The translations under genes were made by a program, and so were the position numbers. The notes under the pieces are model-generated. The model saw nothing but the letters and a program-made list of their open reading frames with translations, did no database searches and had not been told where the DNA came from. Positions 1 to 9,700 of a DNA stretch of 50,309 nt are shown in pieces. The DNA is from Alphaproteobacteria bacterium. GTDB lineage: Bacteria; Pseudomonadota; Alphaproteobacteria; Micavibrionales; Micavibrionaceae. The DNA lies in NCBI GenBank assembly GCA_021775995.1, contig JAJFGS010000014.1:1-50309 (forward strand), given 5' to 3'. The stretch's first letter is position 1; every line of letters begins with the position of its first letter.

Positions 1-453
<453 letters not shown>

Positions 454-520
454 ACAAACCACAATGCGCGCAGTATTAAGTCTGTTGATTTAAATGCTAA
501 ACGTATGTTTTTAAGAGAGC

Positions 521-544
521 GTCCTCCCGCTTGCGGGCATGACG
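521..544. repeat. REP-like palindrome, copy in 23S-5S spacer
   Basis: This 24-bp element contains the hairpin CCCGC-TT-GCGGG. It is the exact reverse complement of bases 907-930 on the other side of the 5S gene. It lies in the 23S-5S spacer, so it is transcribed with the rRNA. It resembles the short intergenic palindromes with a GTCATGCCCGC core that are common in alphaproteobacterial genomes. The function is not shown by the sequence. Confidence 0.75.
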
Positions 545-655
545 GCTTTTAAAAAGTGATTATTTTATTCAGCTTAAAGTTTCAGCTAATTTATTTAGCT
601 GCTTTAAAGACAAGGAAATATTGATTTATAAACTATAGCTAATGTGGATTTGGAT

Positions 656-773
656 GAACTGGTGATTTTAGCAAGTGTGAAACACTCCATCCCATCCCGA
701 ACTGGACAGTGAAAAGCCTTAGCGCCGATGGTACTTCGTCTTAAGACGCGGGAGAGTAGGTCGTTGCCAGTTC
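656..773 (+). rRNA. rrf: 5S ribosomal RNA
   Basis: The conserved 5S core CCATCCCATCCCGAACT is at about 688, followed by GCGCCGATGGTACT and GGGAGAGTAGGTCG. The ends were set by the terminal helix: GAACTGG at 656-662 pairs with CCAGTTC at 767-773. The pairing can be extended a few bases outward across a bulge. It follows 23S in the usual 16S-23S-5S order. Confidence 0.96.
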
Positions 774-806
774 TTCCAAATTCATATTAGCCTTGTTAAA
801 AGGCAC

Positions 807-930
807 CATGCCCGCAGGCGGGAGGGTGCTATTAGCTCCTCGCGTTTACGCGCATGAGCTTTTGTTGAATAAGTTTCAAACCTATCCACCATGTACATTA
901 ATCATTCGTCATGCCCGCAAGCGGGAGGAC
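807..930. repeat. REP-like palindromes downstream of 5S
   Basis: Two palindromes bracket this stretch. A degenerate one at 807-826 has CCCGC-A-GGCGGG. A perfect one at 907-930 is the reverse complement of 521-544. The 5S gene is therefore flanked by a perfect 24-bp inverted repeat about 360 bp apart. Nothing else is recognisable between them. Confidence 0.7.
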
Positions 931-942
931 ATATTTAAAAAC

Positions 943-972
943 AGCCGCTCTCTTTAGGGCGGTTTTTTTTTG
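943..972 (+). terminator. rRNA operon terminator
   Basis: The stem CCGCTCT pairs with AGGGCGG (7 bp, one G-U) around a short loop. A run of nine T follows at once. This is a standard intrinsic terminator and fits the end of the rRNA transcript. Confidence 0.8.
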
Positions 973-1006
973 TTTTTATATTATTTAATTTGAGTTAGTT
1001 TAAATT

Positions 1007-1387
1007 ATGCTGATTTCCATTGACGATCCGGTAACTTCCGACGAAATTAACGCTCTCATGCAACTTTGTTGGGATGATCATAAAAAATGTGATTATAGTT
1101 TAATATTAGAGAAAAGCTTGGCCTATGTTATTGCACGTGAAGCAGACCAACTCATTGGTTTTTATAATTTAGCATGGGATGGAGCTCGGCATGCGATGGT
1201 TTTTGATCTTAATATTCACCCAGATTTTAGAAAGCAAGGAATTGCCTTACAAATGCTTGAACAGGCCCCTAAAATAGCTAAAGAAAATGGTGTGAAATAT
1301 CTTCATGTTGATTTTGATCTAGACTTAGAGACTTTATATACAAAGGCAGGTTTTAGTACGATCAGGGCAGGTATTATCTATTTATAG
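1007..1387 (+). CDS. GNAT family N-acetyltransferase
   Basis: This 126-residue protein is a small GNAT-fold acyltransferase of unknown substrate. The acetyl-CoA-binding motif A is at residues 71-84 (HPDFRKQGIALQML, a variant of the R/Q-x-x-G-x-G/A loop). The C-terminal YTKAGF signature (111-116) is typical of motif B. The protein is short for the family (usually 140-180 residues) but includes the main strands. It stands alone after the rRNA terminator. No clear Shine-Dalgarno sequence precedes the start. The family assignment is firm; the substrate is unknown. Confidence 0.85.
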   Translation: MLISIDDPVTSDEINALMQLCWDDHKKCDYSLILEKSLAYVIAREADQLIGFYNLAWDGARHAMVFDLNIHPDFRKQGIALQMLEQAPKIAKENGVKYLHVDFDLDLETLYTKAGFSTIRAGIIYL

Positions 1388-1551
1388 AAATAGTTTAAGA
1401 AAAGACTGCTTTACCCCCTAATGACAAATTATTTGCCTGAATCCGCTTTTTGAGATATTCTTTTGGCTGTTCATCTCAGAAGCTGTGTCTATTTTATAGT
1501 TATATCTCCTGTTAATGTTCGTTTTTTAAATACTACTAATGGAGACTTTCT

Positions 1552-1761
1552 ATGGCCCAAAGCGGCACAGTTAAATGGTTTAATCCCACCAAGGGATTCG
1601 GTTTTATCGTACCAGAAGATGGCGGTAATGATGTATTTGTTCATATCAGCGAGGTTGAAAAGGCCGGACTTAAAGCTTTGGACGAAGGACAAAAGGTTAA
1701 TTTTGAACTTCAAGATAATCGCGGACGTCAATCCGCCGGCGAAATTCAAATCGCTGAATAA
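1552..1761 (+). CDS. Cold-shock protein (CspA family)
   Basis: This 69-residue single cold-shock domain is an RNA/ssDNA-binding OB fold expected to act as an RNA chaperone in the cytoplasm. RNP1 is KGFGFI at residues 14-19 and RNP2 is VFVHI at 28-32, with the aromatic residues present. Length and sequence are standard for the CspA family. GGAG lies 8 bases before the ATG. A T-rich leader of ~150 bases precedes it and may be a cold-responsive 5' UTR, but no cold box could be verified by eye. It is monocistronic, closed by a strong terminator. Longer ORFs overlapping it in other frames are shadows. Confidence 0.96.
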   Translation: MAQSGTVKWFNPTKGFGFIVPEDGGNDVFVHISEVEKAGLKALDEGQKVNFELQDNRGRQSAGEIQIAE

Positions 1762-1787
1762 TTTTTGATGATCTAATAATTCTAAAT

Positions 1788-1814
1788 AGCCCGCTTCAAA
1801 TTGCGGGCTTTTTT
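1788..1814 (+). terminator. Intrinsic terminator after csp
   Basis: A perfect 7-bp stem AGCCCGC/GCGGGCT with an 8-base loop is followed by TTTTT. It lies 27 bases after the cold-shock gene stop codon. Confidence 0.9.
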
Positions 1815-1869
1815 GTAACGAAGGTAAATCTTATCCGAATATAGTTAACAACAGTTCAAGGAGAACAGC

Positions 1870-2418
1870 ATGCGTCATTTATTTTTAAGCCTTATTATTG
1901 TTTTTACGTCGTCAATGGCGATGGCAGCGGAAAAAATTGTTTTATCCGAAGGAGCTGAAGGGGAGGTTATTCCATCTTTTGAGGCGGCGGATCAGAACGG
2001 GCAACCACAAAGTTTCGAAACCTTAAAAGGCGAAAAGGGCGCCGTGTTGGTGTTTTTTCGTTCTGTTGATTGGTGTCCCTTTTGTCAAAGACAACTGAAA
2101 GCATTATCCGGTTATGCTGAACAATATAAATCATTGGGTTATAATTTGGTGGGTGTTAGCTATGATAATGTTGATAGCCTGATGAAGTTTTCTGATAAAA
2201 ATGAATTGGGTTTTACTTTATTAAGTGATGTTGGTTCCAAGATTATAAAATCATTCGGGATATTAAATACCGACATTGGTGAGGGATCAAAAGCCTATGG
2301 AACGCCGAATCCGACTATTTATGTTGTTGATGATAAAGGCGTTATTCAGGCTATATTGGCTGAAGAAGGGTATAAAGATCGCCCTAATCCTGCCGATATA
2401 CTAGGGTATCTTCGGTAA
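1870..2418 (+). CDS. Exported AhpC/TSA-type peroxiredoxin-like protein
   Basis: The 182-residue product has an N-terminal signal peptide, with cleavage likely after AMA at about residue 19-20. A thioredoxin-fold AhpC/TSA domain follows. The active-site region is FFRSVDWCPFCQRQL, with a CPFC pair at 69 and 72, so it resembles the peroxiredoxin-like/redoxin branch more than classical 2-Cys AhpC. It probably reduces peroxides or thiols in the periplasm. AAGGAGA precedes the ATG by about 6 bases. No partner reductase lies nearby. The fold is confident; the exact reaction is inferred. Confidence 0.88.
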   Translation: MRHLFLSLIIVFTSSMAMAAEKIVLSEGAEGEVIPSFEAADQNGQPQSFETLKGEKGAVLVFFRSVDWCPFCQRQLKALSGYAEQYKSLGYNLVGVSYDNVDSLMKFSDKNELGFTLLSDVGSKIIKSFGILNTDIGEGSKAYGTPNPTIYVVDDKGVIQAILAEEGYKDRPNPADILGYLR

Positions 2419-2452
2419 GGTTAATAATTTTACCTATTATCAAGGGCTGGGG

Positions 2453-2481
2453 TTGATTTAGAGGGCGTTGGCGGCTATAAC
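2453..2481 (+). promoter_or_regulatory. Sigma-70 promoter of tRNA-fMet
   Basis: The -35 element TTGATT (2453-2458) and -10 element TATAAC (2476-2481) are separated by exactly 17 bp. The tRNA starts 41 bases downstream. The tRNA is therefore transcribed independently of the rRNA operon. Confidence 0.7.
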
Positions 2482-2522
2482 TCATCATCTTTAAGTGCTC
2501 AGAGTGCTTAGATTCTAGGTGA

Positions 2523-2599
<77 letters not shown>

Positions 2600-3107
2600 A
2601 TTTAACTTTAAAATTTTCACCATCAGTCTCATTATAGTTTGAGCCAAATTTCAGACGGCGTTCAACATGAACTTAAAAAATTCGTTATATTTAGGGTGAA
2701 ATTTTTAAAATTCGTATAAAATACGGTTGGAGCTATAGTTTATATAATATTTAGGTGTTGAATTTTCGAAAAATAAATGCAACCTTAGTTATGTTATTAA
2801 AAATAAAGGGAACGGGAGCCAAAGGCTCAACGTGAAAGTGGCTTGTGCTGTTTGAACGCGTCTTTGCTCGGCCTTTTGAATAAAACCCAAAGATGGAGCA
2901 TAAGCGTAATAATGGTCACCACCCCTTTTATCAATAATATAAAAGCTTTGCGGATTGTAACGATAGTGACATCGTTCCTGTTTATTCTGGCCTTTATGGT
3001 GGGGATAGGACATAGTATTAAGCCACCAATAAAGTTTTTTAATATTATTTTTATAGTTACAAATAAAAATATGCCTTCTTTGATGAGTTTTCGGAAAGCC
3101 AGTTGAT
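2600..3107. other. AT-rich stretch with no confident gene
   Basis: This 508-bp left end of unit 1 has only weak ORFs. One plus-strand frame (2843-3106, 87 codons) contains a hydrophobic run (LRIVTIVTSFLFILAFMVGIG), but it has no convincing ribosome-binding site. A minus-strand frame covers the same bases (2789-3145). They cannot both be real and neither is recognised. It may be a decayed gene or the regulatory end of the element. Confidence 0.4.
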
Positions 3108-3776
3108 ATGTTTTTTGATTTAACTAAGACGCTACTTTTCCTCAAGATACCTGAAAATAGAAGAGAGGGAATAATACCTATCAGAATGATTTCTAAAAAA
3201 TTTAGTTTAGATAGAGATATTGATTATTGTTTATATTCTATTTTTAAGGTTCTTCTATATTTAGGTATATTTATTACGTTTCTTATGCTTCTAAGTATAT
3301 ATACAAATTTTCATTTTTTTGTTTCAACAAAAGATTTTGAAATAAATAAACCGGTTTTTATTAGTACTTTCTCAATGCTTATGGGCTCATTTAGTATTGT
3401 TATCACTATATATTTTTATCTAAGGGTTAGATTAAGAATTACACTTAAAAAAACCCCAATAGTATGTATTTCCAATGACGAATTAGTTGATAGATTAAAA
3501 CAAAAAGGAAAAAAAACTTGGCTTAGATGGTCTTTGGTAAATTTACTTGGTGGTTTATTTATTATATTAGCAGCACATATTTTTCCTATAGGGTTATTAC
3601 GTTATCTTAATATGGAGGATAGTACTTTTTTTACTTTTCTTATTAACTGCGTACCTATTTTTGTAATTCCTTTTGGCGCCACAATTTTTATTTATGGCTG
3701 TCTTATGTTTGAAAAAATTATTCGTTATTTCCCTATTGTTAAAGAGGAATACGGGATAACTAGTTTAAAAAATTAA
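3108..3776 (+). CDS. Four-helix membrane protein, unknown function
   Basis: This 222-residue protein has four clear hydrophobic segments at roughly residues 44-66, 82-105, 141-165 and 178-203, with basic stretches between them. No family was recognised. It ends 22 bases before the giant RTX gene and is probably co-transcribed with it. That suggests, without proof, a role in its expression, export or immunity. The ATG at 3108 has GGAAAG about 10 bases upstream; an in-frame ATG at 3186 is an alternative start. Base composition is very AT-rich. Confidence 0.65.
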   Translation: MFFDLTKTLLFLKIPENRREGIIPIRMISKKFSLDRDIDYCLYSIFKVLLYLGIFITFLMLLSIYTNFHFFVSTKDFEINKPVFISTFSMLMGSFSIVITIYFYLRVRLRITLKKTPIVCISNDELVDRLKQKGKKTWLRWSLVNLLGGLFIILAAHIFPIGLLRYLNMEDSTFFTFLINCVPIFVIPFGATIFIYGCLMFEKIIRYFPIVKEEYGITSLKN

Positions 3777-3798
3777 TAACTTATTGTAGGAGAAATTT

Positions 3799-6700
3799 AT
3801 GTCGTTATCGCAACTAGAGCTAGAGAATAGTATAAATGAGAGTGTTCTAAACATATTGGATCCTAATTTAACAGGAGCTGAGCTGAGTAATTCTATATTT
3901 GATAGCTCAAGCTTATCAGGATTAAATATTGACTATGAGATTTCTTCCACGTTGCAACAAAGTGTATCTAATAATTCTTCTTTTTTTGAAAATTTGTATA
4001 GTCTGCCAGAGAATGATTTTATAAAAAATTCTTTTGAAAATTTTGTATTTGGAATTACTGAAAATAAGCTTTTAGCCCAGCAAAATTTTTCATTAATTGT
4101 AAATAAAAGCATAATTTTAGAAACAACAACTAATTTTACTATAGCGAATAAAGTTACGGAATATTTTGACAATCTTCCTGTAAGAAGTTATGTCGAAAAA
4201 GCAACAGGAAAAATTATTTCTTCAGAAGTTATTCTATCAGAAACCACTCATATACCTTATGGACAATATTTGGCTGGTGCTGGAAAGGTGGTTGTAAAAG
4301 CTGGAATTGTAGCTGGATTTACGGATACGATTAAAGCGGCCTATCAGTCACAAACAGGTACGGGGGATACTTTTACTCCTTTGCAAAAATACATAGCTGC
4401 TGGTGTTGGAGGTACCGTTGCGATATTCACTGCCCCAGTTTGGGGGGCGGGTGTTATTGCTACGGCTGGGGCGGCGACTTTAGGTGCAGGAGCCGCATAT
4501 ATAACTGACAAGCTAATCGGTTTAAGTCATGACTATATAGTTGAGTCTAAAGCCTTAGGTAAGACTGAAGAAGAAACTTTAGAAGGGTTTGAAAATTTAG
4601 TTGAAACGAAAGTTAATGAATATTGGGGCTTATCGGGACAAGAGGCAATTGATGCTCAAGAGTTGGGCCATCAAAAATATTCTGAAATGTTAGAAGATAT
4701 AAAAGGTAATATTGAAAATTTAAATTTAAATGAATCCGATATTACTAACCAGGATTTACTACAAGAAATTGACGATAATAAGATTGTAGAGATTGATAGC
4801 GATAAAATTTTAGTTGGCTCTAATGGAGACATTATATCTTCTCCATTTAACCCTACTGCACAAAAAATACAAAGTTTTGAATCTGATGTTTCTGATGTAA
4901 AGGCTAATGGAACAGTTATTTCTCAAACAACAGAGACGGTAACAAATTCTGATGGGTCTGTTTTTAATCAAACGACAACGGTTATAGAGGATACAGATGG
5001 TAACTTATACAACGTTGTTTCGGTAGAGCTTGCTGATGGCAGTATTGAGCCAGCGAATGGGTTTATAAAAACAGAATTAGTTACAAGAACATCTCCCGAT
5101 GGAACAATAATTACTGGGACTGAGCAGAAAACTAGTTTTGTTCGTAATGGTCAAGAATTTGAAACGACGGAATTTCAGAAAGAGGATGATTCTAATTGGA
5201 GTATTCGACAAAAGGTTACAAACTCCGATGGCACTATCTCAGATGACGGCCCGCTTTTTGTGGTGCCAAGTGCAGGGCTTTTGGAGGCGCTTCAATTTGG
5301 AGGCAGCACGCTTGGTGGTTTGCTCGCAAATCATTTAGCAGAAGATAGTGCTTATAAACAGGTTGTTTATGGCGCGGTTCTTAAAACAATTGGTTCTCAT
5401 TTTGGAACGTTTACTGCATTCTTAGCGGCTGGAGGAGAGCTGGAGGCCGCTGTTCGTGCGGGCTTTGGTGAAACAATTATAGGCCAACAAACAGCAGTAA
5501 TCACGCCTGAATTTATGGACACGTTGTATGCGAATTTGAGCGGTGCTGTTTCTGGCGCGCTTTCGAATTTGATTGTCGGTGAAGTTGGCGATGCGTTAGG
5601 CATAGAAGGTACGATTGTGGGCGAAGTATTTGATGTAACTGCTGGTGCAATCACAGCCGGCTTTATTCAAGCAGGGTTTGGTTTTGCAATCAAAGATTTA
5701 CCGACAAGTGTATATACGCAGCTTATCAATAGTGACTTTAATTTAGATGCCGCTTATTTAAATTCAAAGGGGAATGTGGTCTTTGATGTTAATACTGGAG
5801 AACTTGTTACTGTTGCTGATCAGCTTCAGTTGCAGGTGGCTAATCTTATCGCTGGGTATGCTGGTTCGCGTCTGGCAGGTGAGGTTATTGAGCCTGAAAA
5901 CGAAATTGCTGGGATTTTTGGTTCCTTGGGGGCTGCTTATGCGGGAACTGTTGGAGCAGCCGCGGCTATTACTGGCACTATAAGTTTATCTCTTTCGTCT
6001 TCCCTCTCTACGATTGGTGCCGTTTCTTTCAGCTTTGCTCCTGTTATCGGCACAGCTATCGGTGCTTTTGTTGGCACAGTCGTCGGAACGGCGTTGGGTA
6101 ATGTTATTGGTGGTGAAGATTCTCAACCAGGAGCATGGGCTGGTGTTCGTTATGACGTTGATGCCAATGAATATATATTCACCGGTAGTGATGCTGTTGC
6201 TGGTGGCGATGCTGCTATTGCGGCGGGCATGGCGCAAAATGTTATGGATGGTATGAACAACATCCTTGAGGCAACACACGGTATCCTTCGTCATGGTGCA
6301 AAAGCGCCTAATTTACAAATTGGTTATGATGGTAATGAGTTTATCATAAATGTCAGTGGTCAAGGTGGTCAGTCATTTGGCACGCCAGCAGATGCGATGA
6401 TGCATGCGGCTTTTCAGATGATGCAAGGTTTTGATCTTGTGGGTGGGCATGCTGTTGTTATGCGGGCATGGCATAATTCTGATGCGACAAGTCTTATTGA
6501 AATGAAGGAAGACTTGGAAGTTGCTGAAGCTTTCCAAAATTATCTTTCTAATCCGACAGGTATTCTTGCACTGATGATGGATCAACCAGAGAGTGATTTA
6601 GCGCAAAGTTGGGCGGCGATTTTACAACGTGCCGCGGCACTTGAATTACACCTTCCTCATGAAAAAGATCTTGATGGCGGTTGGGGCGAAATTCTTCGTG

Positions 6701-9700
6701 CTCAGGGTGTTGATTCAGCGCTCATTCCAGATTTAGAAGGCGATACGATTACGTTGACTGATCCGGTTACTGGTGAAGAAACTGTTCTACATCATATCAT
6801 TGGCCCAGGCTATGAAATAGTGCGTATTGAAGGAACGGATGGTAACGACATTATTGAAGTTATTGTTGATGGGCCTTCTATTTCTTATGTTGATGCGGGG
6901 GCAGGAAATGATCTTGTTGAGGGTACTGAGCAAGCCGATGTTCTTTATGGTGGTACTGGAGATGATGTTATTAATGGCCATGGAGGTAATGATTGGTTGC
7001 ATGGTGGTCAGGGAGATGACTCTTTAGACGGCGGCGCTGGTGATGATCTTGTTGTTGGTGGGCGTGATAATGACCTACTTATAGGCGGTGAGGACTCTGA
7101 CCATATTTACGGTAATGCTGGTGATGACACTTTGTTTGGTTTGTCTGGACAGGACTTCCTTTATGGTGGTCAAGGTAATGACATTCTTCATGGAGACCCT
7201 GGCAATCCTGGAAATGCGGATTGGGATGAAATTTACGGTGAAGACGGCGACGATACGTTGCATGGCTATGGGACATATATGGATGGTGGTATCGGTAACG
7301 ATACTTATGTTCTCGAAGATGCCCCAGATTATAATGTTGTAAGAATTGAACGTAATGCTGGTCACGATGTCATAGAGGCAACGACTGGAAATAATGTGGC
7401 CTATCTACAATTTGGTGTTTCTATTAGTGTTAGAGAGCTCTTCTTTCAGCAAGTAAACAATGATTTAAAAATTCGTGTCTTAGGTGAAAATCAAAGCGTT
7501 ACAGTTAAAGATTATTTTGCATCAGGTAGTCCAACCGTATTTTTACAAGCTTTACAAAATCAGACGCAGTTGATGGCAAATATTGCTCAATTGGTGTTAA
7601 TTGATAGTGCTCTATCTGAGCAGCCATCAGGTGATTATAATGTGTTGTCGGATTCTGTGTTAGCTGAACGGTCTGCAAACTACAATTTTGATAGCTATTG
7701 GTCGCCAACTGGTTCTGCCCCTTGGCTTATTGTACAGCATGGTACGGCTGGTAATGACGGTGATTTAAAAGGGACTCATGAGAACTCAGTTATAATTAGT
7801 GGTGATGCTGGGAATGATACAATAGGAAGCTTTGCCAGCAGCCAGTATTTAGATGAGCTATTCTATGGTGATTCAGGTGATGATTGGATCACAAGTGGTC
7901 GAGGTACAGATATCTTGGCGGGCGGTCTCGGAGATGATTATCTTCATGGTGGAGATCAAAGGGACAAACTTTACGGCGGCCATGGTAATGATGAAATCCA
8001 TGGTGGTAATGACAATGATATTATTTTCGGCGGTGTTGGTGATGATATAATTTTTGGTGAAAGTGGCGATGATCAAATCCATGGTGAGGATGGTGACGAT
8101 ACCATAACAGACATTGATGGAAGCAATCTTATCAAAGCTGGATCTGGTGATGATGTTATCTCAGTTTTTGGGACAGGTAGTAATACCATTTATGGAGATG
8201 ATGGCAACGATACTATATCAGCGGCTGATGGAAACAATACTATTTATGGTGGAGCTGGCATAGATACAATCACAGGAGGTCAAGGTGCTGATTTAATCGA
8301 CGGTGAAGGGGACAATGATATTATTAGTGGCGGTGCTGGTGACGATGTTATTTCTGGCGGCGCTGGCATAGATACAATTCATGGTAATGCTGGTAGTGAT
8401 GAATTGCATGCTGGTGATGACGCTGACACTGTTTATGGAGATGATGGAGATGACTATATATATGGTGGATCGGGTGATGACTATTTAGAAGGTAATGCTG
8501 GTAATGATTACATTTATGGTGGGGAAGGTAATAACACTATTTATGGTGGAGCCGGTGATAACTACCTATTTGGTGGATCAGGGGATGATTTATATTCTTA
8601 TTCTCTAACAAGTGGAGATGATTATATAGAGGATGATGGTGGTATTGATTCAATTGAAGTGTCATCTGGTATTGTGCTGTCTGACCTTTTGTTTTCGAGA
8701 TCTGGACATGATTTAGAAATTATTAACTCTAATATTTTAACTATTAAAGATCATTTTAAATCAGATGGATTAAATGCAATCGAAAGCCTGATTTTTTCTG
8801 ATGCTTCTACCTTTGATTTGAGCACACTGGACCTTCCAGATAATAATAATGTGCCTGTGGCAGTAAATGATTTCTTTTCTGGGGTAGAAGATCAAATAAT
8901 TCAAGGCAATGTTTTCCAAGAAAATAATGGAGAAACCGATAGCGATATAGACGGTGATATTTTAAATGTTATCGCTGATACTTTTACAACAGATAAAAAC
9001 GGATTAGTTTATATTCTGAGTAATGGTGATTTTGGATATACGCCAGATGTAAACTTTAATGGAGAAGATTCCTTTGAATATACGCTTCAAGACGGCAAGG
9101 GTGGAATTGATTTTGGTCAGGTTACACTAAATGTTAGTGCGGTGAATGATGCCCCTTCTGCTTATGAAGATAGTTTTATCGGGGCGGCGAGTATTTCTCT
9201 TTCTGGTAATGTTCTTGTAGATAATGGTTATGGGGCAGACAGTGATATTGATGGTGATGATATAAGCGTTGTTGCTGAAACCATTGCGACAACACAAGGG
9301 GCAAGCGTTGTTATTCAAACAAATGGAGATTTTACCTACCTGCCAGTTAAAGGATATGTGGGTAATGATAGTTTTTCTTACACACTGGTTGATAGTAATG
9401 GCAGTTCAACTATTGGGACAGCTACCCTTCAACTTGATGACATCTATAATCTAGTTACAGGAACCTCTGCATCTGAAGTGCTGAATGGTAGTGCAGGGGA
9501 TGATCTTATATATGGGCTTGAAGGGAATGATACTTTATACGGCAATGATGGTAATGATATTTTATATTCACATGATGCTGATTTAACAAATGATGTGTCT
9601 GGTGTTGAACATTTATATGGTGGTGCTGGGGATGACACTCTTTACGCAGGTGTAGGCGAAGATTATTTGTATGGTGAAGCGGGTAGTGACCATCTTGTTG

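Noticed and set aside
521-930. CRISPR array
   Set aside because: Only three palindromes, in mixed orientation, with irregular spacing and no cas genes.
1463-1768. 101-codon ORF over the cold-shock gene
   Set aside because: It overlaps the clear csp frame, lacks a ribosome site and resembles no protein.
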